Source of the DNA: Bifidobacterium olomucense
GTDB taxonomy: Bacteria > Actinomycetota > Actinomycetes > Actinomycetales > Bifidobacteriaceae
Assembly: GCF_012932375.1 (NCBI RefSeq)
Contig: NZ_JAAIIG010000001.1
Location: forward strand, 310,001 to 374,000
Length of the DNA stretch: 64,000 nucleotides
Direction: 5' to 3'
Shown here: positions 18,033-29,018 of the stretch, in pieces
Position numbering within the stretch: position 1 is the first letter of the stretch
How the letters are laid out: every line of letters begins with the position of its first letter
Notes under the pieces: model-generated
What the model was told of the DNA's origin: nothing
The model's database searches: none
Seen by the model: the letters and a program-made list of their open reading frames with translations, nothing else
Program-made: the position numbers and the translations under genes

Positions 18033-18052
18033 TTATAGCGAGGTCGCTATAA
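18033..18052. promoter_or_regulatory. 9-2-9 palindrome overlapping a -10 hexamer
   Basis: TTATAGCGA and TCGCTATAA form a perfect inverted repeat with a two-base centre. On the minus strand the sequence TATAAT of the downstream gene overlaps its edge, so a dimeric repressor here would block transcription of the small acidic-tail membrane gene. Confidence 0.55.
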
Positions 18053-18149
18053 CGCAACATGGTATGGCGTAACGAGCATCCGCTATGTCAGGATTGCCGG
18101 CCGAGCTTACCGCGGAGCCAGTATCGCAACGATGTGATGCTCTGGCAAC

Positions 18150-18213
18150 AAAAGGCCGTCAGCCAGAACGACGCATGCATATTGCATGAGTGTTGATTCT
18201 TGGCTGACGGCCT
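18150..18213 (-). terminator. Xylulokinase terminator
   Basis: A perfect 13-bp stem (18153-18165 with 18201-18213) followed on the minus strand by TTTTGTTG. The 35-base loop itself contains a small ATGCAT-based hairpin. Confidence 0.8.
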
Positions 18214-18252
18214 GAAGTTGCGATCCGGGTTGATGATACGCAGTGTTGAAGC

Positions 18253-19773
18253 TCAGCCGCGGGCCTTGGCGTAGGCGGCGTAGACGGATTCGGTAGGCTC
18301 GCCGGTTTCCACGCCCTCGATGTTGAGCTTCCATGCGGGCGGTTCCGCCTCGCCGGAAAGCACCCAAGCGGCCTGACGCGCCGCACCGATCGCCACGTAC
18401 TCGTCGGTGGCCGGGCGGGTTACGTCCATGCCCAGGATCGAAGGGGCCAGCGTGCGGATGGCCACGGATTTGGCACCGCCGCCGATCAGCAGAATACGGC
18501 TGATCTGAGCGCCGAGAGAGCGGATGAGTTCCAGGCAGTCGCGCTGGGAGCACAGCAGACCCTCCACGAACGCACGCGCAAGGTTTTCCTTGGTGGTGTT
18601 GTGCAGTGTCAGACCGGTCAAAGAAGCGGTGGCATCCGGGCGGTTCGGCGTGCGCTCGCCGTCAAAGTACGGCACCAGCGTGATGCCACCGGCACCGGGC
18701 TCGGACTTGAAAGCCAGATCGGCCAGCTCATCATAATCCACGCCGAGAGCCGCGCGACCGGCGTCCAAGATACGCGAACCGTTGATCGTACAGGCAAGAG
18801 GCAGATAGTGACCCGTGCAGTCGGCGAATCCAGAGACTGCGCCCGTGAGGTCGTACACCGGGTTTTCGGCGATGGCGGCGGCCACGCCGGAAGTGCCCAG
18901 TGAAATGGAAACATCGCCTACGGCCATGCCGAGGCCCAGCGAGGCCATGGCGTTGTCGCCGCCGCCCGGGCCCAGGATGCAGCCGCCTTCGACATCCTTG
19001 CCGGCGACGGCGGGGGAGGCCTGTACCGCTGCGGATTCGGTGGGGCCAAGCACAGTGGGCAGTACGATGGTGTCGGCATGGGCCTTGGCGGCTTCCTCGC
19101 CCTCTGCCGGGGTCAGCACCATGGCGATGAGATCACGGCGATACTCATCGTGAGCGGCGTCGTAGTAGATGGTGCCGGAGGCGTCGGAGCGATCGGTGAA
19201 CAGGGCATCAAGATGGGCGTCCTCGCCTTCGGCCACCGGACCGTAGCCGGCGATGCGCCAGCTCAGCCAATCGTGAGGCAGGCAGATGGCGGCGATCTTC
19301 TTGGCGTTTTCAGGCTCGTTTTCCGCCACCCAAGCCACCTTGGTCAGCGTGTAGGAGGCCACGGGGGAGGAGCCGACGGCCTTGACCCAGCGCTGCTTGC
19401 CACGGGCGGTCACGTCCTCGGGTTCGTCGCCTTCGGCCGGCGCTGCTCCCAGCTTGTCGATCAGGGCGGCGGCCTGCGGGGCGGAACTGATGTCGTTCCA
19501 GAGCATGGCGTCACGGATCACGTTGCCCTGCTTATCCAGAATCACCATGCCGTGCTGCTGGCCGCCGACGGCGAGAGCGGCCACATCATCCAAGCCGCCG
19601 GCCTGTTCGGCCGCCTTCTGGAACGCCTCCCACCAGAATTCCGGATTGACGGATGTGCCGTCGGGGTGCTTGGCCTGACCGAAACGGACCTGCTCTCCCG
19701 TGGCGGCATCGGTGATGCGGACTTTGGTGGATTGGGTTGACGTATCGACACCGGCAACCAGTACTCTTGTCAT
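18253..19773 (-). CDS. xylB: Xylulokinase
   Basis: A 506-residue FGGY-family sugar kinase that phosphorylates D-xylulose with ATP, feeding the pentose part of the bifid shunt. The start VLVAGVDTSTQSTK (5-18) is the phosphate-1 loop, and VGGQQHGMV near residue 70-80 is the family's substrate-binding block with a conserved Gln-His-Gly. An LSLGTSGV-like segment and the late IGGGAKS block (ATP site) are in order. Length is usual for XylB. GAGGAGGAATGC before ATG 19773 is a strong ribosome binding site. It diverges from the ROK repressor gene, and its promoter is covered by a candidate operator of that repressor. Confidence 0.93.
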   Translation of the reverse strand: MTRVLVAGVDTSTQSTKVRITDAATGEQVRFGQAKHPDGTSVNPEFWWEAFQKAAEQAGGLDDVAALAVGGQQHGMVILDKQGNVIRDAMLWNDISSAPQAAALIDKLGAAPAEGDEPEDVTARGKQRWVKAVGSSPVASYTLTKVAWVAENEPENAKKIAAICLPHDWLSWRIAGYGPVAEGEDAHLDALFTDRSDASGTIYYDAAHDEYRRDLIAMVLTPAEGEEAAKAHADTIVLPTVLGPTESAAVQASPAVAGKDVEGGCILGPGGGDNAMASLGLGMAVGDVSISLGTSGVAAAIAENPVYDLTGAVSGFADCTGHYLPLACTINGSRILDAGRAALGVDYDELADLAFKSEPGAGGITLVPYFDGERTPNRPDATASLTGLTLHNTTKENLARAFVEGLLCSQRDCLELIRSLGAQISRILLIGGGAKSVAIRTLAPSILGMDVTRPATDEYVAIGAARQAAWVLSGEAEPPAWKLNIEGVETGEPTESVYAAYAKARG

Positions 19774-19828
19774 GCATTCCTCCTCGATGAGGGTCGCGCT
19801 CTCTATTCGCGGCGCGCCATAACCAATA

Positions 19829-19872
19829 AGTTAGACGATTAAACTATACTGTATTGCAACGTGCGATTGCAA
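19829..19872 (-). promoter_or_regulatory. Xylulokinase promoter with candidate ROK operator
   Basis: On the minus strand TTGCAA (19872-19867), an 18-base spacer and TATAGT (19848-19843) form a promoter. The near-palindrome AGTTAGACGATTAAACT (19829-19845, plus-strand reading) overlaps the -10 and start region, a classical repression layout. Confidence 0.65.
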
Positions 19873-19938
19873 ACGGAAACACGCGAAGATGCGTGCCCGG
19901 ATGCAGCTCGCGGGCGCTCGTTGTTCCTGGGTGGAATG

Positions 19939-19967
19939 CTTTGAGAGCGCTCTCGGTCGCTTATACT
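19939..19967 (+). promoter_or_regulatory. ROK gene promoter with LacI-type palindrome
   Basis: TATACT at 19962-19967 is a good -10. The perfect palindrome GAGAGCGCTCTC (19943-19954) lies where the -35 and spacer should be. Its central AGCGCT is typical of LacI-family operators, so the repressor gene may itself be under a different regulator. Confidence 0.55.
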
Positions 19968-20004
19968 GTCTACGACTCAAGGGAAGGTGAGGAGGTTGGG
20001 GAGG

Positions 20005-21228
20005 ATGCCAAATCTGCGCAGAATCAATCAGGAGGATCTGCGTAACCATAATCTCTCGGTAACGCTCGACACCCTGTTGCGGTCACAGAAGCCTATGAGC
20101 CGTGCCGATCTGGCCAAGGAAACCGGACTGACCAAGGCCACGCTTTCCCTGCTTGCCTCAATGCTGATTGACAGCGGTGTGGTATGCGAGGGAGACCCGG
20201 TGGTCTCCACTACCTATGGACGCCCCAGCACTCCGCTGCAGATACAGGGTGGCCATATCGCGGGCATCGGATTGCAGATCAACACGGATGGTTATGGATG
20301 CTTGGCTCTTGATTTGAACGGTGACACGTTGGGACGCGAGTGGATCAGCGAAGACATGACCGGCACGGATCCTTATGAGATCTTCGCCAAGCTTGATGCC
20401 ATGACCTTCCCGTTGGAAAGCCGGTTGAAGCGTCGCGGTTGTCGGGTCGTCGGCTCGGGATTGGCATTGCCGGGCATCGTGACCGACGATATGTGGTTGC
20501 TGGTAGCCAGGAACCTCGGCTGGGAGAACGTGAATCTGACCCGTTTCAACGTGGTGCGACGTTTGGACGTGGTGGCCGGCAATGAGGCGAAGATGGCGGC
20601 CATCGCCCAGATCCCGGGCTATGCCACGCAACGGGCCAATTTCCTGAACGTGGTGGACCGCATGGATTCCTTCATCTATCTTTCCACGGACATCGGCATC
20701 GGAGGCGCGGTGGTGCGTGACGGCGAAGTGGTGATGGGGTCGCACGGATTCGCCGGAGAAATCGGTCATCTGTCGGTGGCTATGGACGGACCGCTGTGCA
20801 GTTGCGGACGACATGGATGCCTTGAGGCGTTCGCCGGGCGCCGGGCGTTGGTTGAAGCGGCCAAAATCACCGAGGGGGCAGACGCGACCAGCAGCGAAGC
20901 CATCAATACATTCCTCAAACGGTGGAATGCCGGGGATCCGGTCGTAGCTCACGTGGTCGATCAGGCTGCAGACGCATTGGTGTCCGCCATCGCGTCCGCG
21001 GTGAATCTGGTGGATGTGGATACCGTGCTGCTCGGTGGCCTATGGGAGCATTTCGGCGATGAGCTGGCCAACGTGCTGTCCGGTCGTCTGCGCTCTGAAA
21101 TTCTGGGCTACCCCAATGCCAAGATTCGAGTGTTCGTACCGCCTGTGGCTTCACATCCCTCGCTCTATGGTGCGGCTGAGATGGGATTGCGCCGGTTTAT
21201 CGACAGTCCTTTGACGTTCATGGAGTGA
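20005..21228 (+). CDS. xylR: ROK-family transcriptional repressor, xylose type
   Basis: A 407-residue ROK protein. The N-terminus (about 8-65) is a winged helix-turn-helix (PMSRADLAKETGLTKATLSLL). The C-terminal sugar-kinase-like part holds the ROK signature with HGFAGEIGHLSV and the zinc site CSCGRHGCLE. Such regulators bind AT-rich palindromes and release DNA on binding a sugar. The divergent xylulokinase gene, the upstream xylose transporter and shared operator-like sites identify it as the local xylose regulator; direct proof is absent. The frame begins at GTG 19987, but AGGAGG at 19990-19995 points to ATG 20005. Confidence 0.87.
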   Translation: MPNLRRINQEDLRNHNLSVTLDTLLRSQKPMSRADLAKETGLTKATLSLLASMLIDSGVVCEGDPVVSTTYGRPSTPLQIQGGHIAGIGLQINTDGYGCLALDLNGDTLGREWISEDMTGTDPYEIFAKLDAMTFPLESRLKRRGCRVVGSGLALPGIVTDDMWLLVARNLGWENVNLTRFNVVRRLDVVAGNEAKMAAIAQIPGYATQRANFLNVVDRMDSFIYLSTDIGIGGAVVRDGEVVMGSHGFAGEIGHLSVAMDGPLCSCGRHGCLEAFAGRRALVEAAKITEGADATSSEAINTFLKRWNAGDPVVAHVVDQAADALVSAIASAVNLVDVDTVLLGGLWEHFGDELANVLSGRLRSEILGYPNAKIRVFVPPVASHPSLYGAAEMGLRRFIDSPLTFME

Positions 21229-21328
21229 CGTCCATGGAGTATTCGGGAAGGCGGCAGCGTGGCCTGTCTCGTCGGTGAGCGTGGGGTCGTGCTACACTTT
21301 GGCAAGTTGGCTGTTTCGCAGCGAACAT

Positions 21329-21402
21329 GGGGCCGTAGCTCAGTCGGTTAGAGCATGCGACTCATAATCGCCCGGTCCAGGGTTCAAGCCCCTGCGGCCC
21401 CA
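21329..21402 (+). tRNA. tRNA-Met (anticodon CAT)
   Basis: A 74-base cloverleaf: acceptor GGGGCCG with CGGCCCC, D-stem GCTC/GAGC, anticodon loop CTCATAA (CAT at 21391-21393 is not it; the anticodon is at 21363-21365), T-arm CAGGG-TTCAAGC-CCCTG, discriminator A. CCA is not encoded. A CAT anticodon can also belong to a lysidine-modified tRNA-Ile, but the acceptor and D-arm look like elongator Met. The sequence TACACT at 21292-21297 is a possible -10. Confidence 0.9.
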
Positions 21403-21636
21403 CTTTTCTTTACCGGGCTCTTGTTGGCATATCTGAAACCTGAAACGGTTGCGTGCTTGTCGGTCGATTATTGCTTGCGGAGTTCTCGGTGAAGCACGTG
21501 ATGGCGCACGTGCGAGCTCCCTTCGGCGATGATGGTTTTGGCAGTCCAGCCGCGAGAGTACACTTCCAGAAGTTCCGGTTCACGTCTGCCATAGGGGCAT
21601 GACGACCCGGGTCCCCCGAATCCATAGGAGACAACA

Positions 21637-21849
21637 ATGAAGCAGGGTATTCATCCTGATTATCACCCCGTTGAGGTGACGTGCTCGTGCGGCAACACCT
21701 TCGTGACCCGCACTGCTGGCAAGGGAGATCACATGTTTGTTGACGTGTGCTCCCAGTGCCACCCGTTCTACACCGGCAAGCAGAAGATTCTCGACACCGG
21801 TGGCCGTGTTGCTCGCTTCGAGCGTCGCTACGGCAAGAAGAGCAAGTAG
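21637..21849 (+). CDS. rpmE: 50S ribosomal protein bL31
   Basis: A 70-residue ribosomal protein bL31 of the zinc-binding (C+) type: cysteines in CSCGN (16-18) and CSQC (37-40) form the metal site. It sits at the large-subunit edge, bridging to the small subunit. The end ERRYGKKSK is typical. GGAGACAAC before ATG is the ribosome binding site. It is followed by a terminator and then prfA, a common actinobacterial order. The 230 bases upstream, after the tRNA, hold its promoter but no clear consensus boxes were found. Confidence 0.95.
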   Translation: MKQGIHPDYHPVEVTCSCGNTFVTRTAGKGDHMFVDVCSQCHPFYTGKQKILDTGGRVARFERRYGKKSK

Positions 21850-21857
21850 CATACTTC

Positions 21858-21922
21858 ACGCCAGTCCAGTCCGGCTCGGCGCGTTTTTTCGCGCGCCCAA
21901 CACCGGTAGGACTGGCGTTTTT
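21858..21922 (+). terminator. rpmE terminator
   Basis: ACGCCAGTCC (21858-21867) pairs with GGACTGGCGT (21909-21918), with a GC-rich inner hairpin, followed by TTTT. Confidence 0.85.
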
Positions 21923-21981
21923 GTATCCATTTCCCCTTAATTTCTTTCGTTTTTTGAATGTCAACCATGGAAGGAATCGTC

Positions 21982-23070
21982 ATGGCAGACGAACAGTTCC
22001 CCGCGGCGGCTACCGCGCTTGAGGAATACGAATCCATCGAGCAGCAGATGGCCAGTCCCGAAATCGTGTCCAATCCGGACAAACTGCGCAAGCTGGGTCG
22101 TCGCCATGCCGAACTTGGCTCCATCGTCAGCGCATACAAGGACTATCTGCAAGTCAAGGATGATCTGGAAGCGGCACGCGAAATGGCCGCTGAGGACGAA
22201 GACTTCGCCGAAGAGGCCAAACGTCTTGAAGCTGAACTGCCGACGGTGGAAGACAAGCTGCGCACTGCATTGATTCCGCGCGATCCGGATGATGCGCGCG
22301 ACACCATCATGGAGATCAAGGCCGGAACCGGTGGCGAAGAGGCCGCGCTGTTCGCCGGCGATCTGCTGCGTATGTACACGCGTTACGCAGAGAAGCGCGG
22401 CTGGAACGTCGTTGTCCAATCCGAGAACACCACCGAACTTGGCGGCGTGAAAGATGTGCAGATCGCCATCCGTGCCAAGGGCACTCCCGCTCCGGAAGAT
22501 GGCGTATGGGCGTCGATGAAGTATGAGGGTGGCGTGCACCGTGTGCAGCGCGTGCCGGTCACCGAATCGCAGGGACGTATCCAGACCTCCGCCGCTGGCG
22601 TGATCGTGTTCCCGGAAGCCGACGAGGACGATGATGAGATCGAGATCGATCCGAAGGATCTGAAGATCGATATCTTCATGAGCTCCGGCCCCGGCGGACA
22701 GTCGGTGAACACCACGTATTCCGCCGTGCGTATGACCCATATCCCCACCGGCATCGTGGTGAGCATGCAGGATGAGAAATCGCAGATTCAGAATCGTGCC
22801 GCAGCCCTGCGCGTGCTGAAGAGCCGCCTGCTGGCTATGAAACATGAGCAGGAAGCTGCAGAGGCCGCTGATATGCGTCACTCGCAGGTGCGATCGCTGG
22901 ATCGTTCCGAGCGAATCCGTACCTATAACTTCCCGGAGAATCGTATCGTCGATCACCGTACGAATTACAAGGCGTACAACTTGGATGCCGTACTTGATGG
23001 CGATCTGCAGGCCGTCATCGATTCGGATATCCAGGCCGATGAGGCCGAGCGCCTGGCCAACCAGCAGTAA
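21982..23070 (+). CDS. prfA: Peptide chain release factor 1
   Basis: A 362-residue class I release factor that recognises UAA and UAG. The peptide anticodon is PVT in [15 protein letters not shown] (PxT identifies RF1 rather than RF2), and the GGQ loop [14 protein letters not shown] triggers hydrolysis of peptidyl-tRNA. The gene for the methyltransferase that modifies the GGQ glutamine follows. GGAAGGA at 21969-21975 selects ATG 21982 over the upstream ATG at 21958. A long perfect inverted repeat lies in the gap to prmC. Confidence 0.95.
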   Translation: MADEQFPAAATALEEYESIEQQMASPEIVSNPDKLRKLGRRHAELGSIVSAYKDYLQVKDDLEAAREMAAEDEDFAEEAKRLEAELPTVEDKLRTALIPRDPDDARDTIMEIKAGTGGEEAALFAGDLLRMYTRYAEKRGWNVVVQSENTTELGGVKDVQIAIRAKGTPAPEDGVWASMKYEGGVHRVQRVPVTESQGRIQTSAAGVIVFPEADEDDDEIEIDPKDLKIDIFMSSGPGGQSVNTTYSAVRMTHIPTGIVVSMQDEKSQIQNRAAALRVLKSRLLAMKHEQEAAEAADMRHSQVRSLDRSERIRTYNFPENRIVDHRTNYKAYNLDAVLDGDLQAVIDSDIQADEAERLANQQ

Positions 23071-23081
23071 TTAGTGCGTGC

Positions 23082-23171
23082 GGCTTTGGCTGGCATATGT
23101 GATGTCCGACACGCTCCGGGCCGCTCTGGCCAAGTCTTTACGGTCGGACATCACATATGCCAGCCAAAGCC
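23082..23171. repeat. Perfect 29-bp inverted repeat between prfA and prmC
   Basis: Bases 23082-23110 and 23143-23171 are exact reverse complements (GGCTTTGGCTGGCATATGTG... in the left arm) around a 32-base loop. No T-run follows. In RNA it would fold into a very stable 29-bp stem, about 40 bases ahead of the prmC start codon. The sequence resembles no known riboswitch that I can name. Confidence 0.9.
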
Positions 23172-23212
23172 TTGCCGAATAGCGTAGTTCCATATTCGGG
23201 AAGGAGCTGGGT

Positions 23213-24091
23213 GTGATCGTAAGTAGTGTGGTTCGTGATGCCTCGGCGCGATTGCGCGAGGCTGGCATCGAGACTCCTGAGCATGATGCGAAACTGCTGC
23301 TGGCCGAAGCGGCCGGAGCGGAACTGCGCGATGTGGATAAGGCCATGCTCATGGGTAGCGCGCTTGAGTATGACGAGACCCGATTCCAGGGTATGGTGGA
23401 CCGTCGGGCCAAGCGTGAGCCGTTGCAATATATCGTGGGGCATGCGCCGTTCAGGTATTTGGATTTGCAAGTCGGTCCGGGTGTGTTTATTCCGCGCCCT
23501 GAAACCGAAACCGTGGTTCAGGCAGGGCTGGATTGGATAACCCAGCACGGGCTTATGCATCCGCGTGTGGTCGATCTGTGCGCCGGTTCAGGTGCGATTG
23601 GGCTTGCCGTGGTCACCGAAGTGCCGGGAAGCCAGGTATGGGCCGTGGAGCTGTCCCCCCGCACAGCGGAATGGACGCGAAGGAACTTGACGCACACGGC
23701 CAAGAAGTATCCTTCCATCGCTTCGAATTATCAGCTGGAAATCGGCGATGCCACATCGCTGGTCACACTGGCCCAGCTCGACGGCACGGTGGACATGGTG
23801 ATTACCAATCCGCCGTATGTGCCTGAAACCGATGTTCCCGAACAGCCGGAAGTGCGTGACTGGGATCCCGAGCTTGCCTTGTACGGCGGCTCGGCGGACG
23901 GCACGTTGATTCCCGAGCGCATTATCGAGCGTGCCTACCGCCTGCTGAAGCCGGGTGGGGCGCTCGTTATGGAGCACGATATCAGCCAAGGCGATCGACT
24001 GGTGGCCTACGCGCGAGCCATTGGGTTTGCCAATGCTTCAACCGGTAAGGATTGGACCGGCCGCGACCGATATCTGTTCTCGGAAAAATAA
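23213..24091 (+). CDS. prmC: Release factor glutamine methyltransferase
   Basis: A 292-residue PrmC/HemK enzyme, which transfers a methyl group from SAM to the GGQ glutamine of release factors. The N-terminal helical domain (1-75) has PEHDAKLLLAEAAG; the SAM motif is VVDLCAGSGAIGLAV; the catalytic motif is NPPYVPE, with the PREPETE-like block IPRPETE upstream. AAGGAG precedes the GTG start. It lies after prfA as in most bacteria. It ends seven bases from the convergent acetyltransferase gene, with no room for a terminator between them. Confidence 0.94.
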   Translation: MIVSSVVRDASARLREAGIETPEHDAKLLLAEAAGAELRDVDKAMLMGSALEYDETRFQGMVDRRAKREPLQYIVGHAPFRYLDLQVGPGVFIPRPETETVVQAGLDWITQHGLMHPRVVDLCAGSGAIGLAVVTEVPGSQVWAVELSPRTAEWTRRNLTHTAKKYPSIASNYQLEIGDATSLVTLAQLDGTVDMVITNPPYVPETDVPEQPEVRDWDPELALYGGSADGTLIPERIIERAYRLLKPGGALVMEHDISQGDRLVAYARAIGFANASTGKDWTGRDRYLFSEK

Positions 24092-24098
24092 CGAACGG

Positions 24099-24851
24099 TC
24101 ACTGCGCGTAATATTGCAAAGCTGATGCATCCTTATCAGTGATTTCACGAATCGGACGAGCGGGGTTGCCTACGGCGACGGTGTGAGGCGGGATGTCGCG
24201 AGTCACTACCGAACCGGCACCGATCACGCAGCCTTCGCCGATAGTCACGCCTCCGATTACCGTCACATTGCCGCCAAACCAGCAATTCGAACCGATCACA
24301 ATCGGCTTGCCGTATTCGTAGTCGTACATCGAACCATCCGGAGCTTGACGTACGTTACGATCCTGCCAACGCAACGGATGCATCGGCGGCAGCAGAGAGA
24401 CGTTCGGACCGAACAGCACATCGTCGCCGATGGTGACCGGGGCGCAGTCAAGCACGGTGAAATTGAAATTGGCGAACACGCGGTCACCGATGGTGGTGTG
24501 GCATCCGTAATCGAAGAAAACCGGACCGAGAATATCAAGGTTCTTGCCGTGCCCGGGCAGCAGTTCGTCGAGAATGGCGGTACGGGTGGCGTGATCGGCA
24601 CGTGATGTGGCGTTGAATCGGGTGCATAGATCGGCGGACTTATCTCGCAAAGCAGTGAGCTCCGGATCAGCGGGATTGTAAAGACGGCCGGCGAGCATCT
24701 CCTCGCGCTCGCTGGCCCGTGGACGGCGCAGTTCGACAGGCGGAAGCTCGGTGGTACGGGCGGTCGGGCTCGCCGATGTCGCAGGGTTTGCGGAGCTTGC
24801 GACATTGTGGGAGTCGGTTGGGCTGATGGTGGCGTCGGTGACGTCGCTCAT
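24099..24851 (-). CDS. Maltose O-acetyltransferase-like protein with extended N-terminus
   Basis: A 250-residue left-handed beta-helix acetyltransferase of the LacA/Maa family. The first 40 residues are a Ser/Thr/Ala/Pro-rich extension not found in ordinary members. The Mac segment REEMLAGRLYNPADPEL (about 49-65) follows, then hexapeptide repeats including IGDRVFANFNF and GVTIGEGCVIGAGSVV. LPPMHPLRW probably carries the catalytic His. GGAGG seven bases before ATG 24851 supports the start. It is the only minus-strand gene in the prfA-to-guaB run and interrupts the usual prmC-tsaC neighbourhood, suggesting a later insertion. It is a distant paralogue of the gene at 8423. Confidence 0.87.
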   Translation of the reverse strand: MSDVTDATISPTDSHNVASSANPATSASPTARTTELPPVELRRPRASEREEMLAGRLYNPADPELTALRDKSADLCTRFNATSRADHATRTAILDELLPGHGKNLDILGPVFFDYGCHTTIGDRVFANFNFTVLDCAPVTIGDDVLFGPNVSLLPPMHPLRWQDRNVRQAPDGSMYDYEYGKPIVIGSNCWFGGNVTVIGGVTIGEGCVIGAGSVVTRDIPPHTVAVGNPARPIREITDKDASALQYYAQ

Positions 24852-25073
24852 GATGGATCCTCCGTGATCTAAGGGAACAGACAGGCTTCATTGTAGTAAC
24901 CGATAACCGTGATACGCAGACGCGTCCATCGTCAACCTGCCGTTGGCTCCCGTTGACTTTGCTGTTGGCGATGCGGCGGGCCGACCGATGATGCGAACCG
25001 TGCCGCTGCCTTTCACCGTCCGGGCGCAATGGTGCAATGATAGATTGTGATGGAACAAGCGAACGGAGATGAC

Positions 25074-25744
25074 ATGGGCATAGAACGTGGATCAGTGCTG
25101 AAAGTCACGGACGAATCGCTGGCCGAGGCCGCGCGCATCATTCATGAGGGCGGCCTGGTGGTTATTCCTACGGATACGGTGTACGGCATCGCGTGCGATC
25201 CGCGTAATCGGGAGGCGATCGCACGCATCTACCAGCTCAAGCGACGTCCGCGATACAAGGCGTTGCAGGTGCTGCTGGCTTCAGTCGAACAGCTTGACGA
25301 GCTTGGCCTTGAACTTCCTTCACCGTTGAATCGTTTGGCGGCGGCGTTCCTGCCGGGCGCTTTTTCGCCGATCGCCGTGGCCGGGACCGATTGTACGTTG
25401 GCCACTGTCGCCGATGCCGGCGATGGGCGGCCGGGGACGCAAGGTGTGCGAATCCCCAACTCGGCGTTGACGCTTGCGATTCTCAAGGCAACCGGTCCTC
25501 TGGCGGCCTCCAGCGCCAACCGTTCCGGAGAAGAGAGCGCTCAGACCGTCGAAGAGGCATTCCATGCGTTCGGTACCGACGTTGATCTGTACTTGGATGG
25601 CGGGGCCACGCAAGGACATGTGTCCAGCACCGTCGTCAAAGCCGATCCGTACGGCCGTGACGGCATCGAAATCCTACGTGAGGGAATCATCTCACAAACC
25701 ACGATTCGCAAGGCCCTTCACCTTAATGGCGGAGGACTGGGCGC

Positions 25745-25748
<4 letters not shown>
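25074..25748 (+). CDS. tsaC: L-threonylcarbamoyladenylate synthase
   Basis: A 224-residue YrdC/Sua5-family protein that makes threonylcarbamoyl-AMP for the t6A37 modification of ANN-decoding tRNAs. The nucleotide-binding block GGLVVIPTDTVYGIACDP (about 24-41) and KRRPRYKALQVLL, with the conserved KxR and Lys residues, are visible, as is PLAASSANRSGE near 150. Only the YrdC domain is present; no Sua5 C-terminal domain. CGGAG at 25065 supports ATG 25074. Its stop overlaps the start of the next gene (ATGA), so the two are translationally coupled. Confidence 0.92.
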
Positions 25749-28590
<2,842 letters not shown>

Positions 28591-28621
28591 TCCGATTCCT
28601 GACCTGTCTGATTGCTGAACA

Positions 28622-28690
28622 GGTCAGGGACTGATTCGCCTCGATTGCTTTCGAGAGGGTCCGCTTATGCGGGCCCTCTTTTCGTATGTG
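28622..28690 (+). terminator. guaB terminator; left copy of a ~68-bp repeat flanking the pilus locus
   Basis: GAGGGTCCGC (28655-28664) pairs with GCGGGCCCTC (28669-28678) over a four-base TTAT loop, followed by TTTT. The whole 28622-28690 stretch recurs with few changes at 35604-35671, downstream of the sortase gene. Confidence 0.88.
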
Positions 28691-29018
28691 TGCGAATGGC
28701 AACGCATTGATGGAATGCGCGTGGATGCGCATGCCTCTGACGGCGCATTCCGGGGAGATGTAGCTGCTTCGCAGAAATGCCTTGTTACGTGTCGTGCTGG
28801 TTAATTGCTTTGACTGCGGTGCAATACGGGGGATTATAGGGGGATAACGATGTTCCTCCAAAGGTATCGAACGGGTTTATTGTTCGGTTGCTCACATTGA
28901 AGGCAACGTCATTGGTGTTGGCTGTTCATGCGGGTTCACTTTTCGTCTGGTGTTTGGACACGTTGGCCTCCCTAGCCTTGGAATTGGTCGTGAGTTCAGG
29001 GATGAGAGGAAGCCGGTT
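28691..29018 (+). promoter_or_regulatory. Leader and promoter region of the pilus operon
   Basis: TTGACT (28810-28815) and ATTATA (28833-28838), 17 bases apart, form the best promoter; the spacer ends in GGGGG and another GGGGG follows the -10. The leader to the first start is about 175 bases long. No gene is seen in it; a frame running through it lacks a ribosome binding site. Confidence 0.5.

Noticed and set aside
28868-28888. CGAAC...GTTCG in the pilus leader as a LexA box
   Set aside because: The half sites are nine bases apart, whereas the actinobacterial SOS box requires four.
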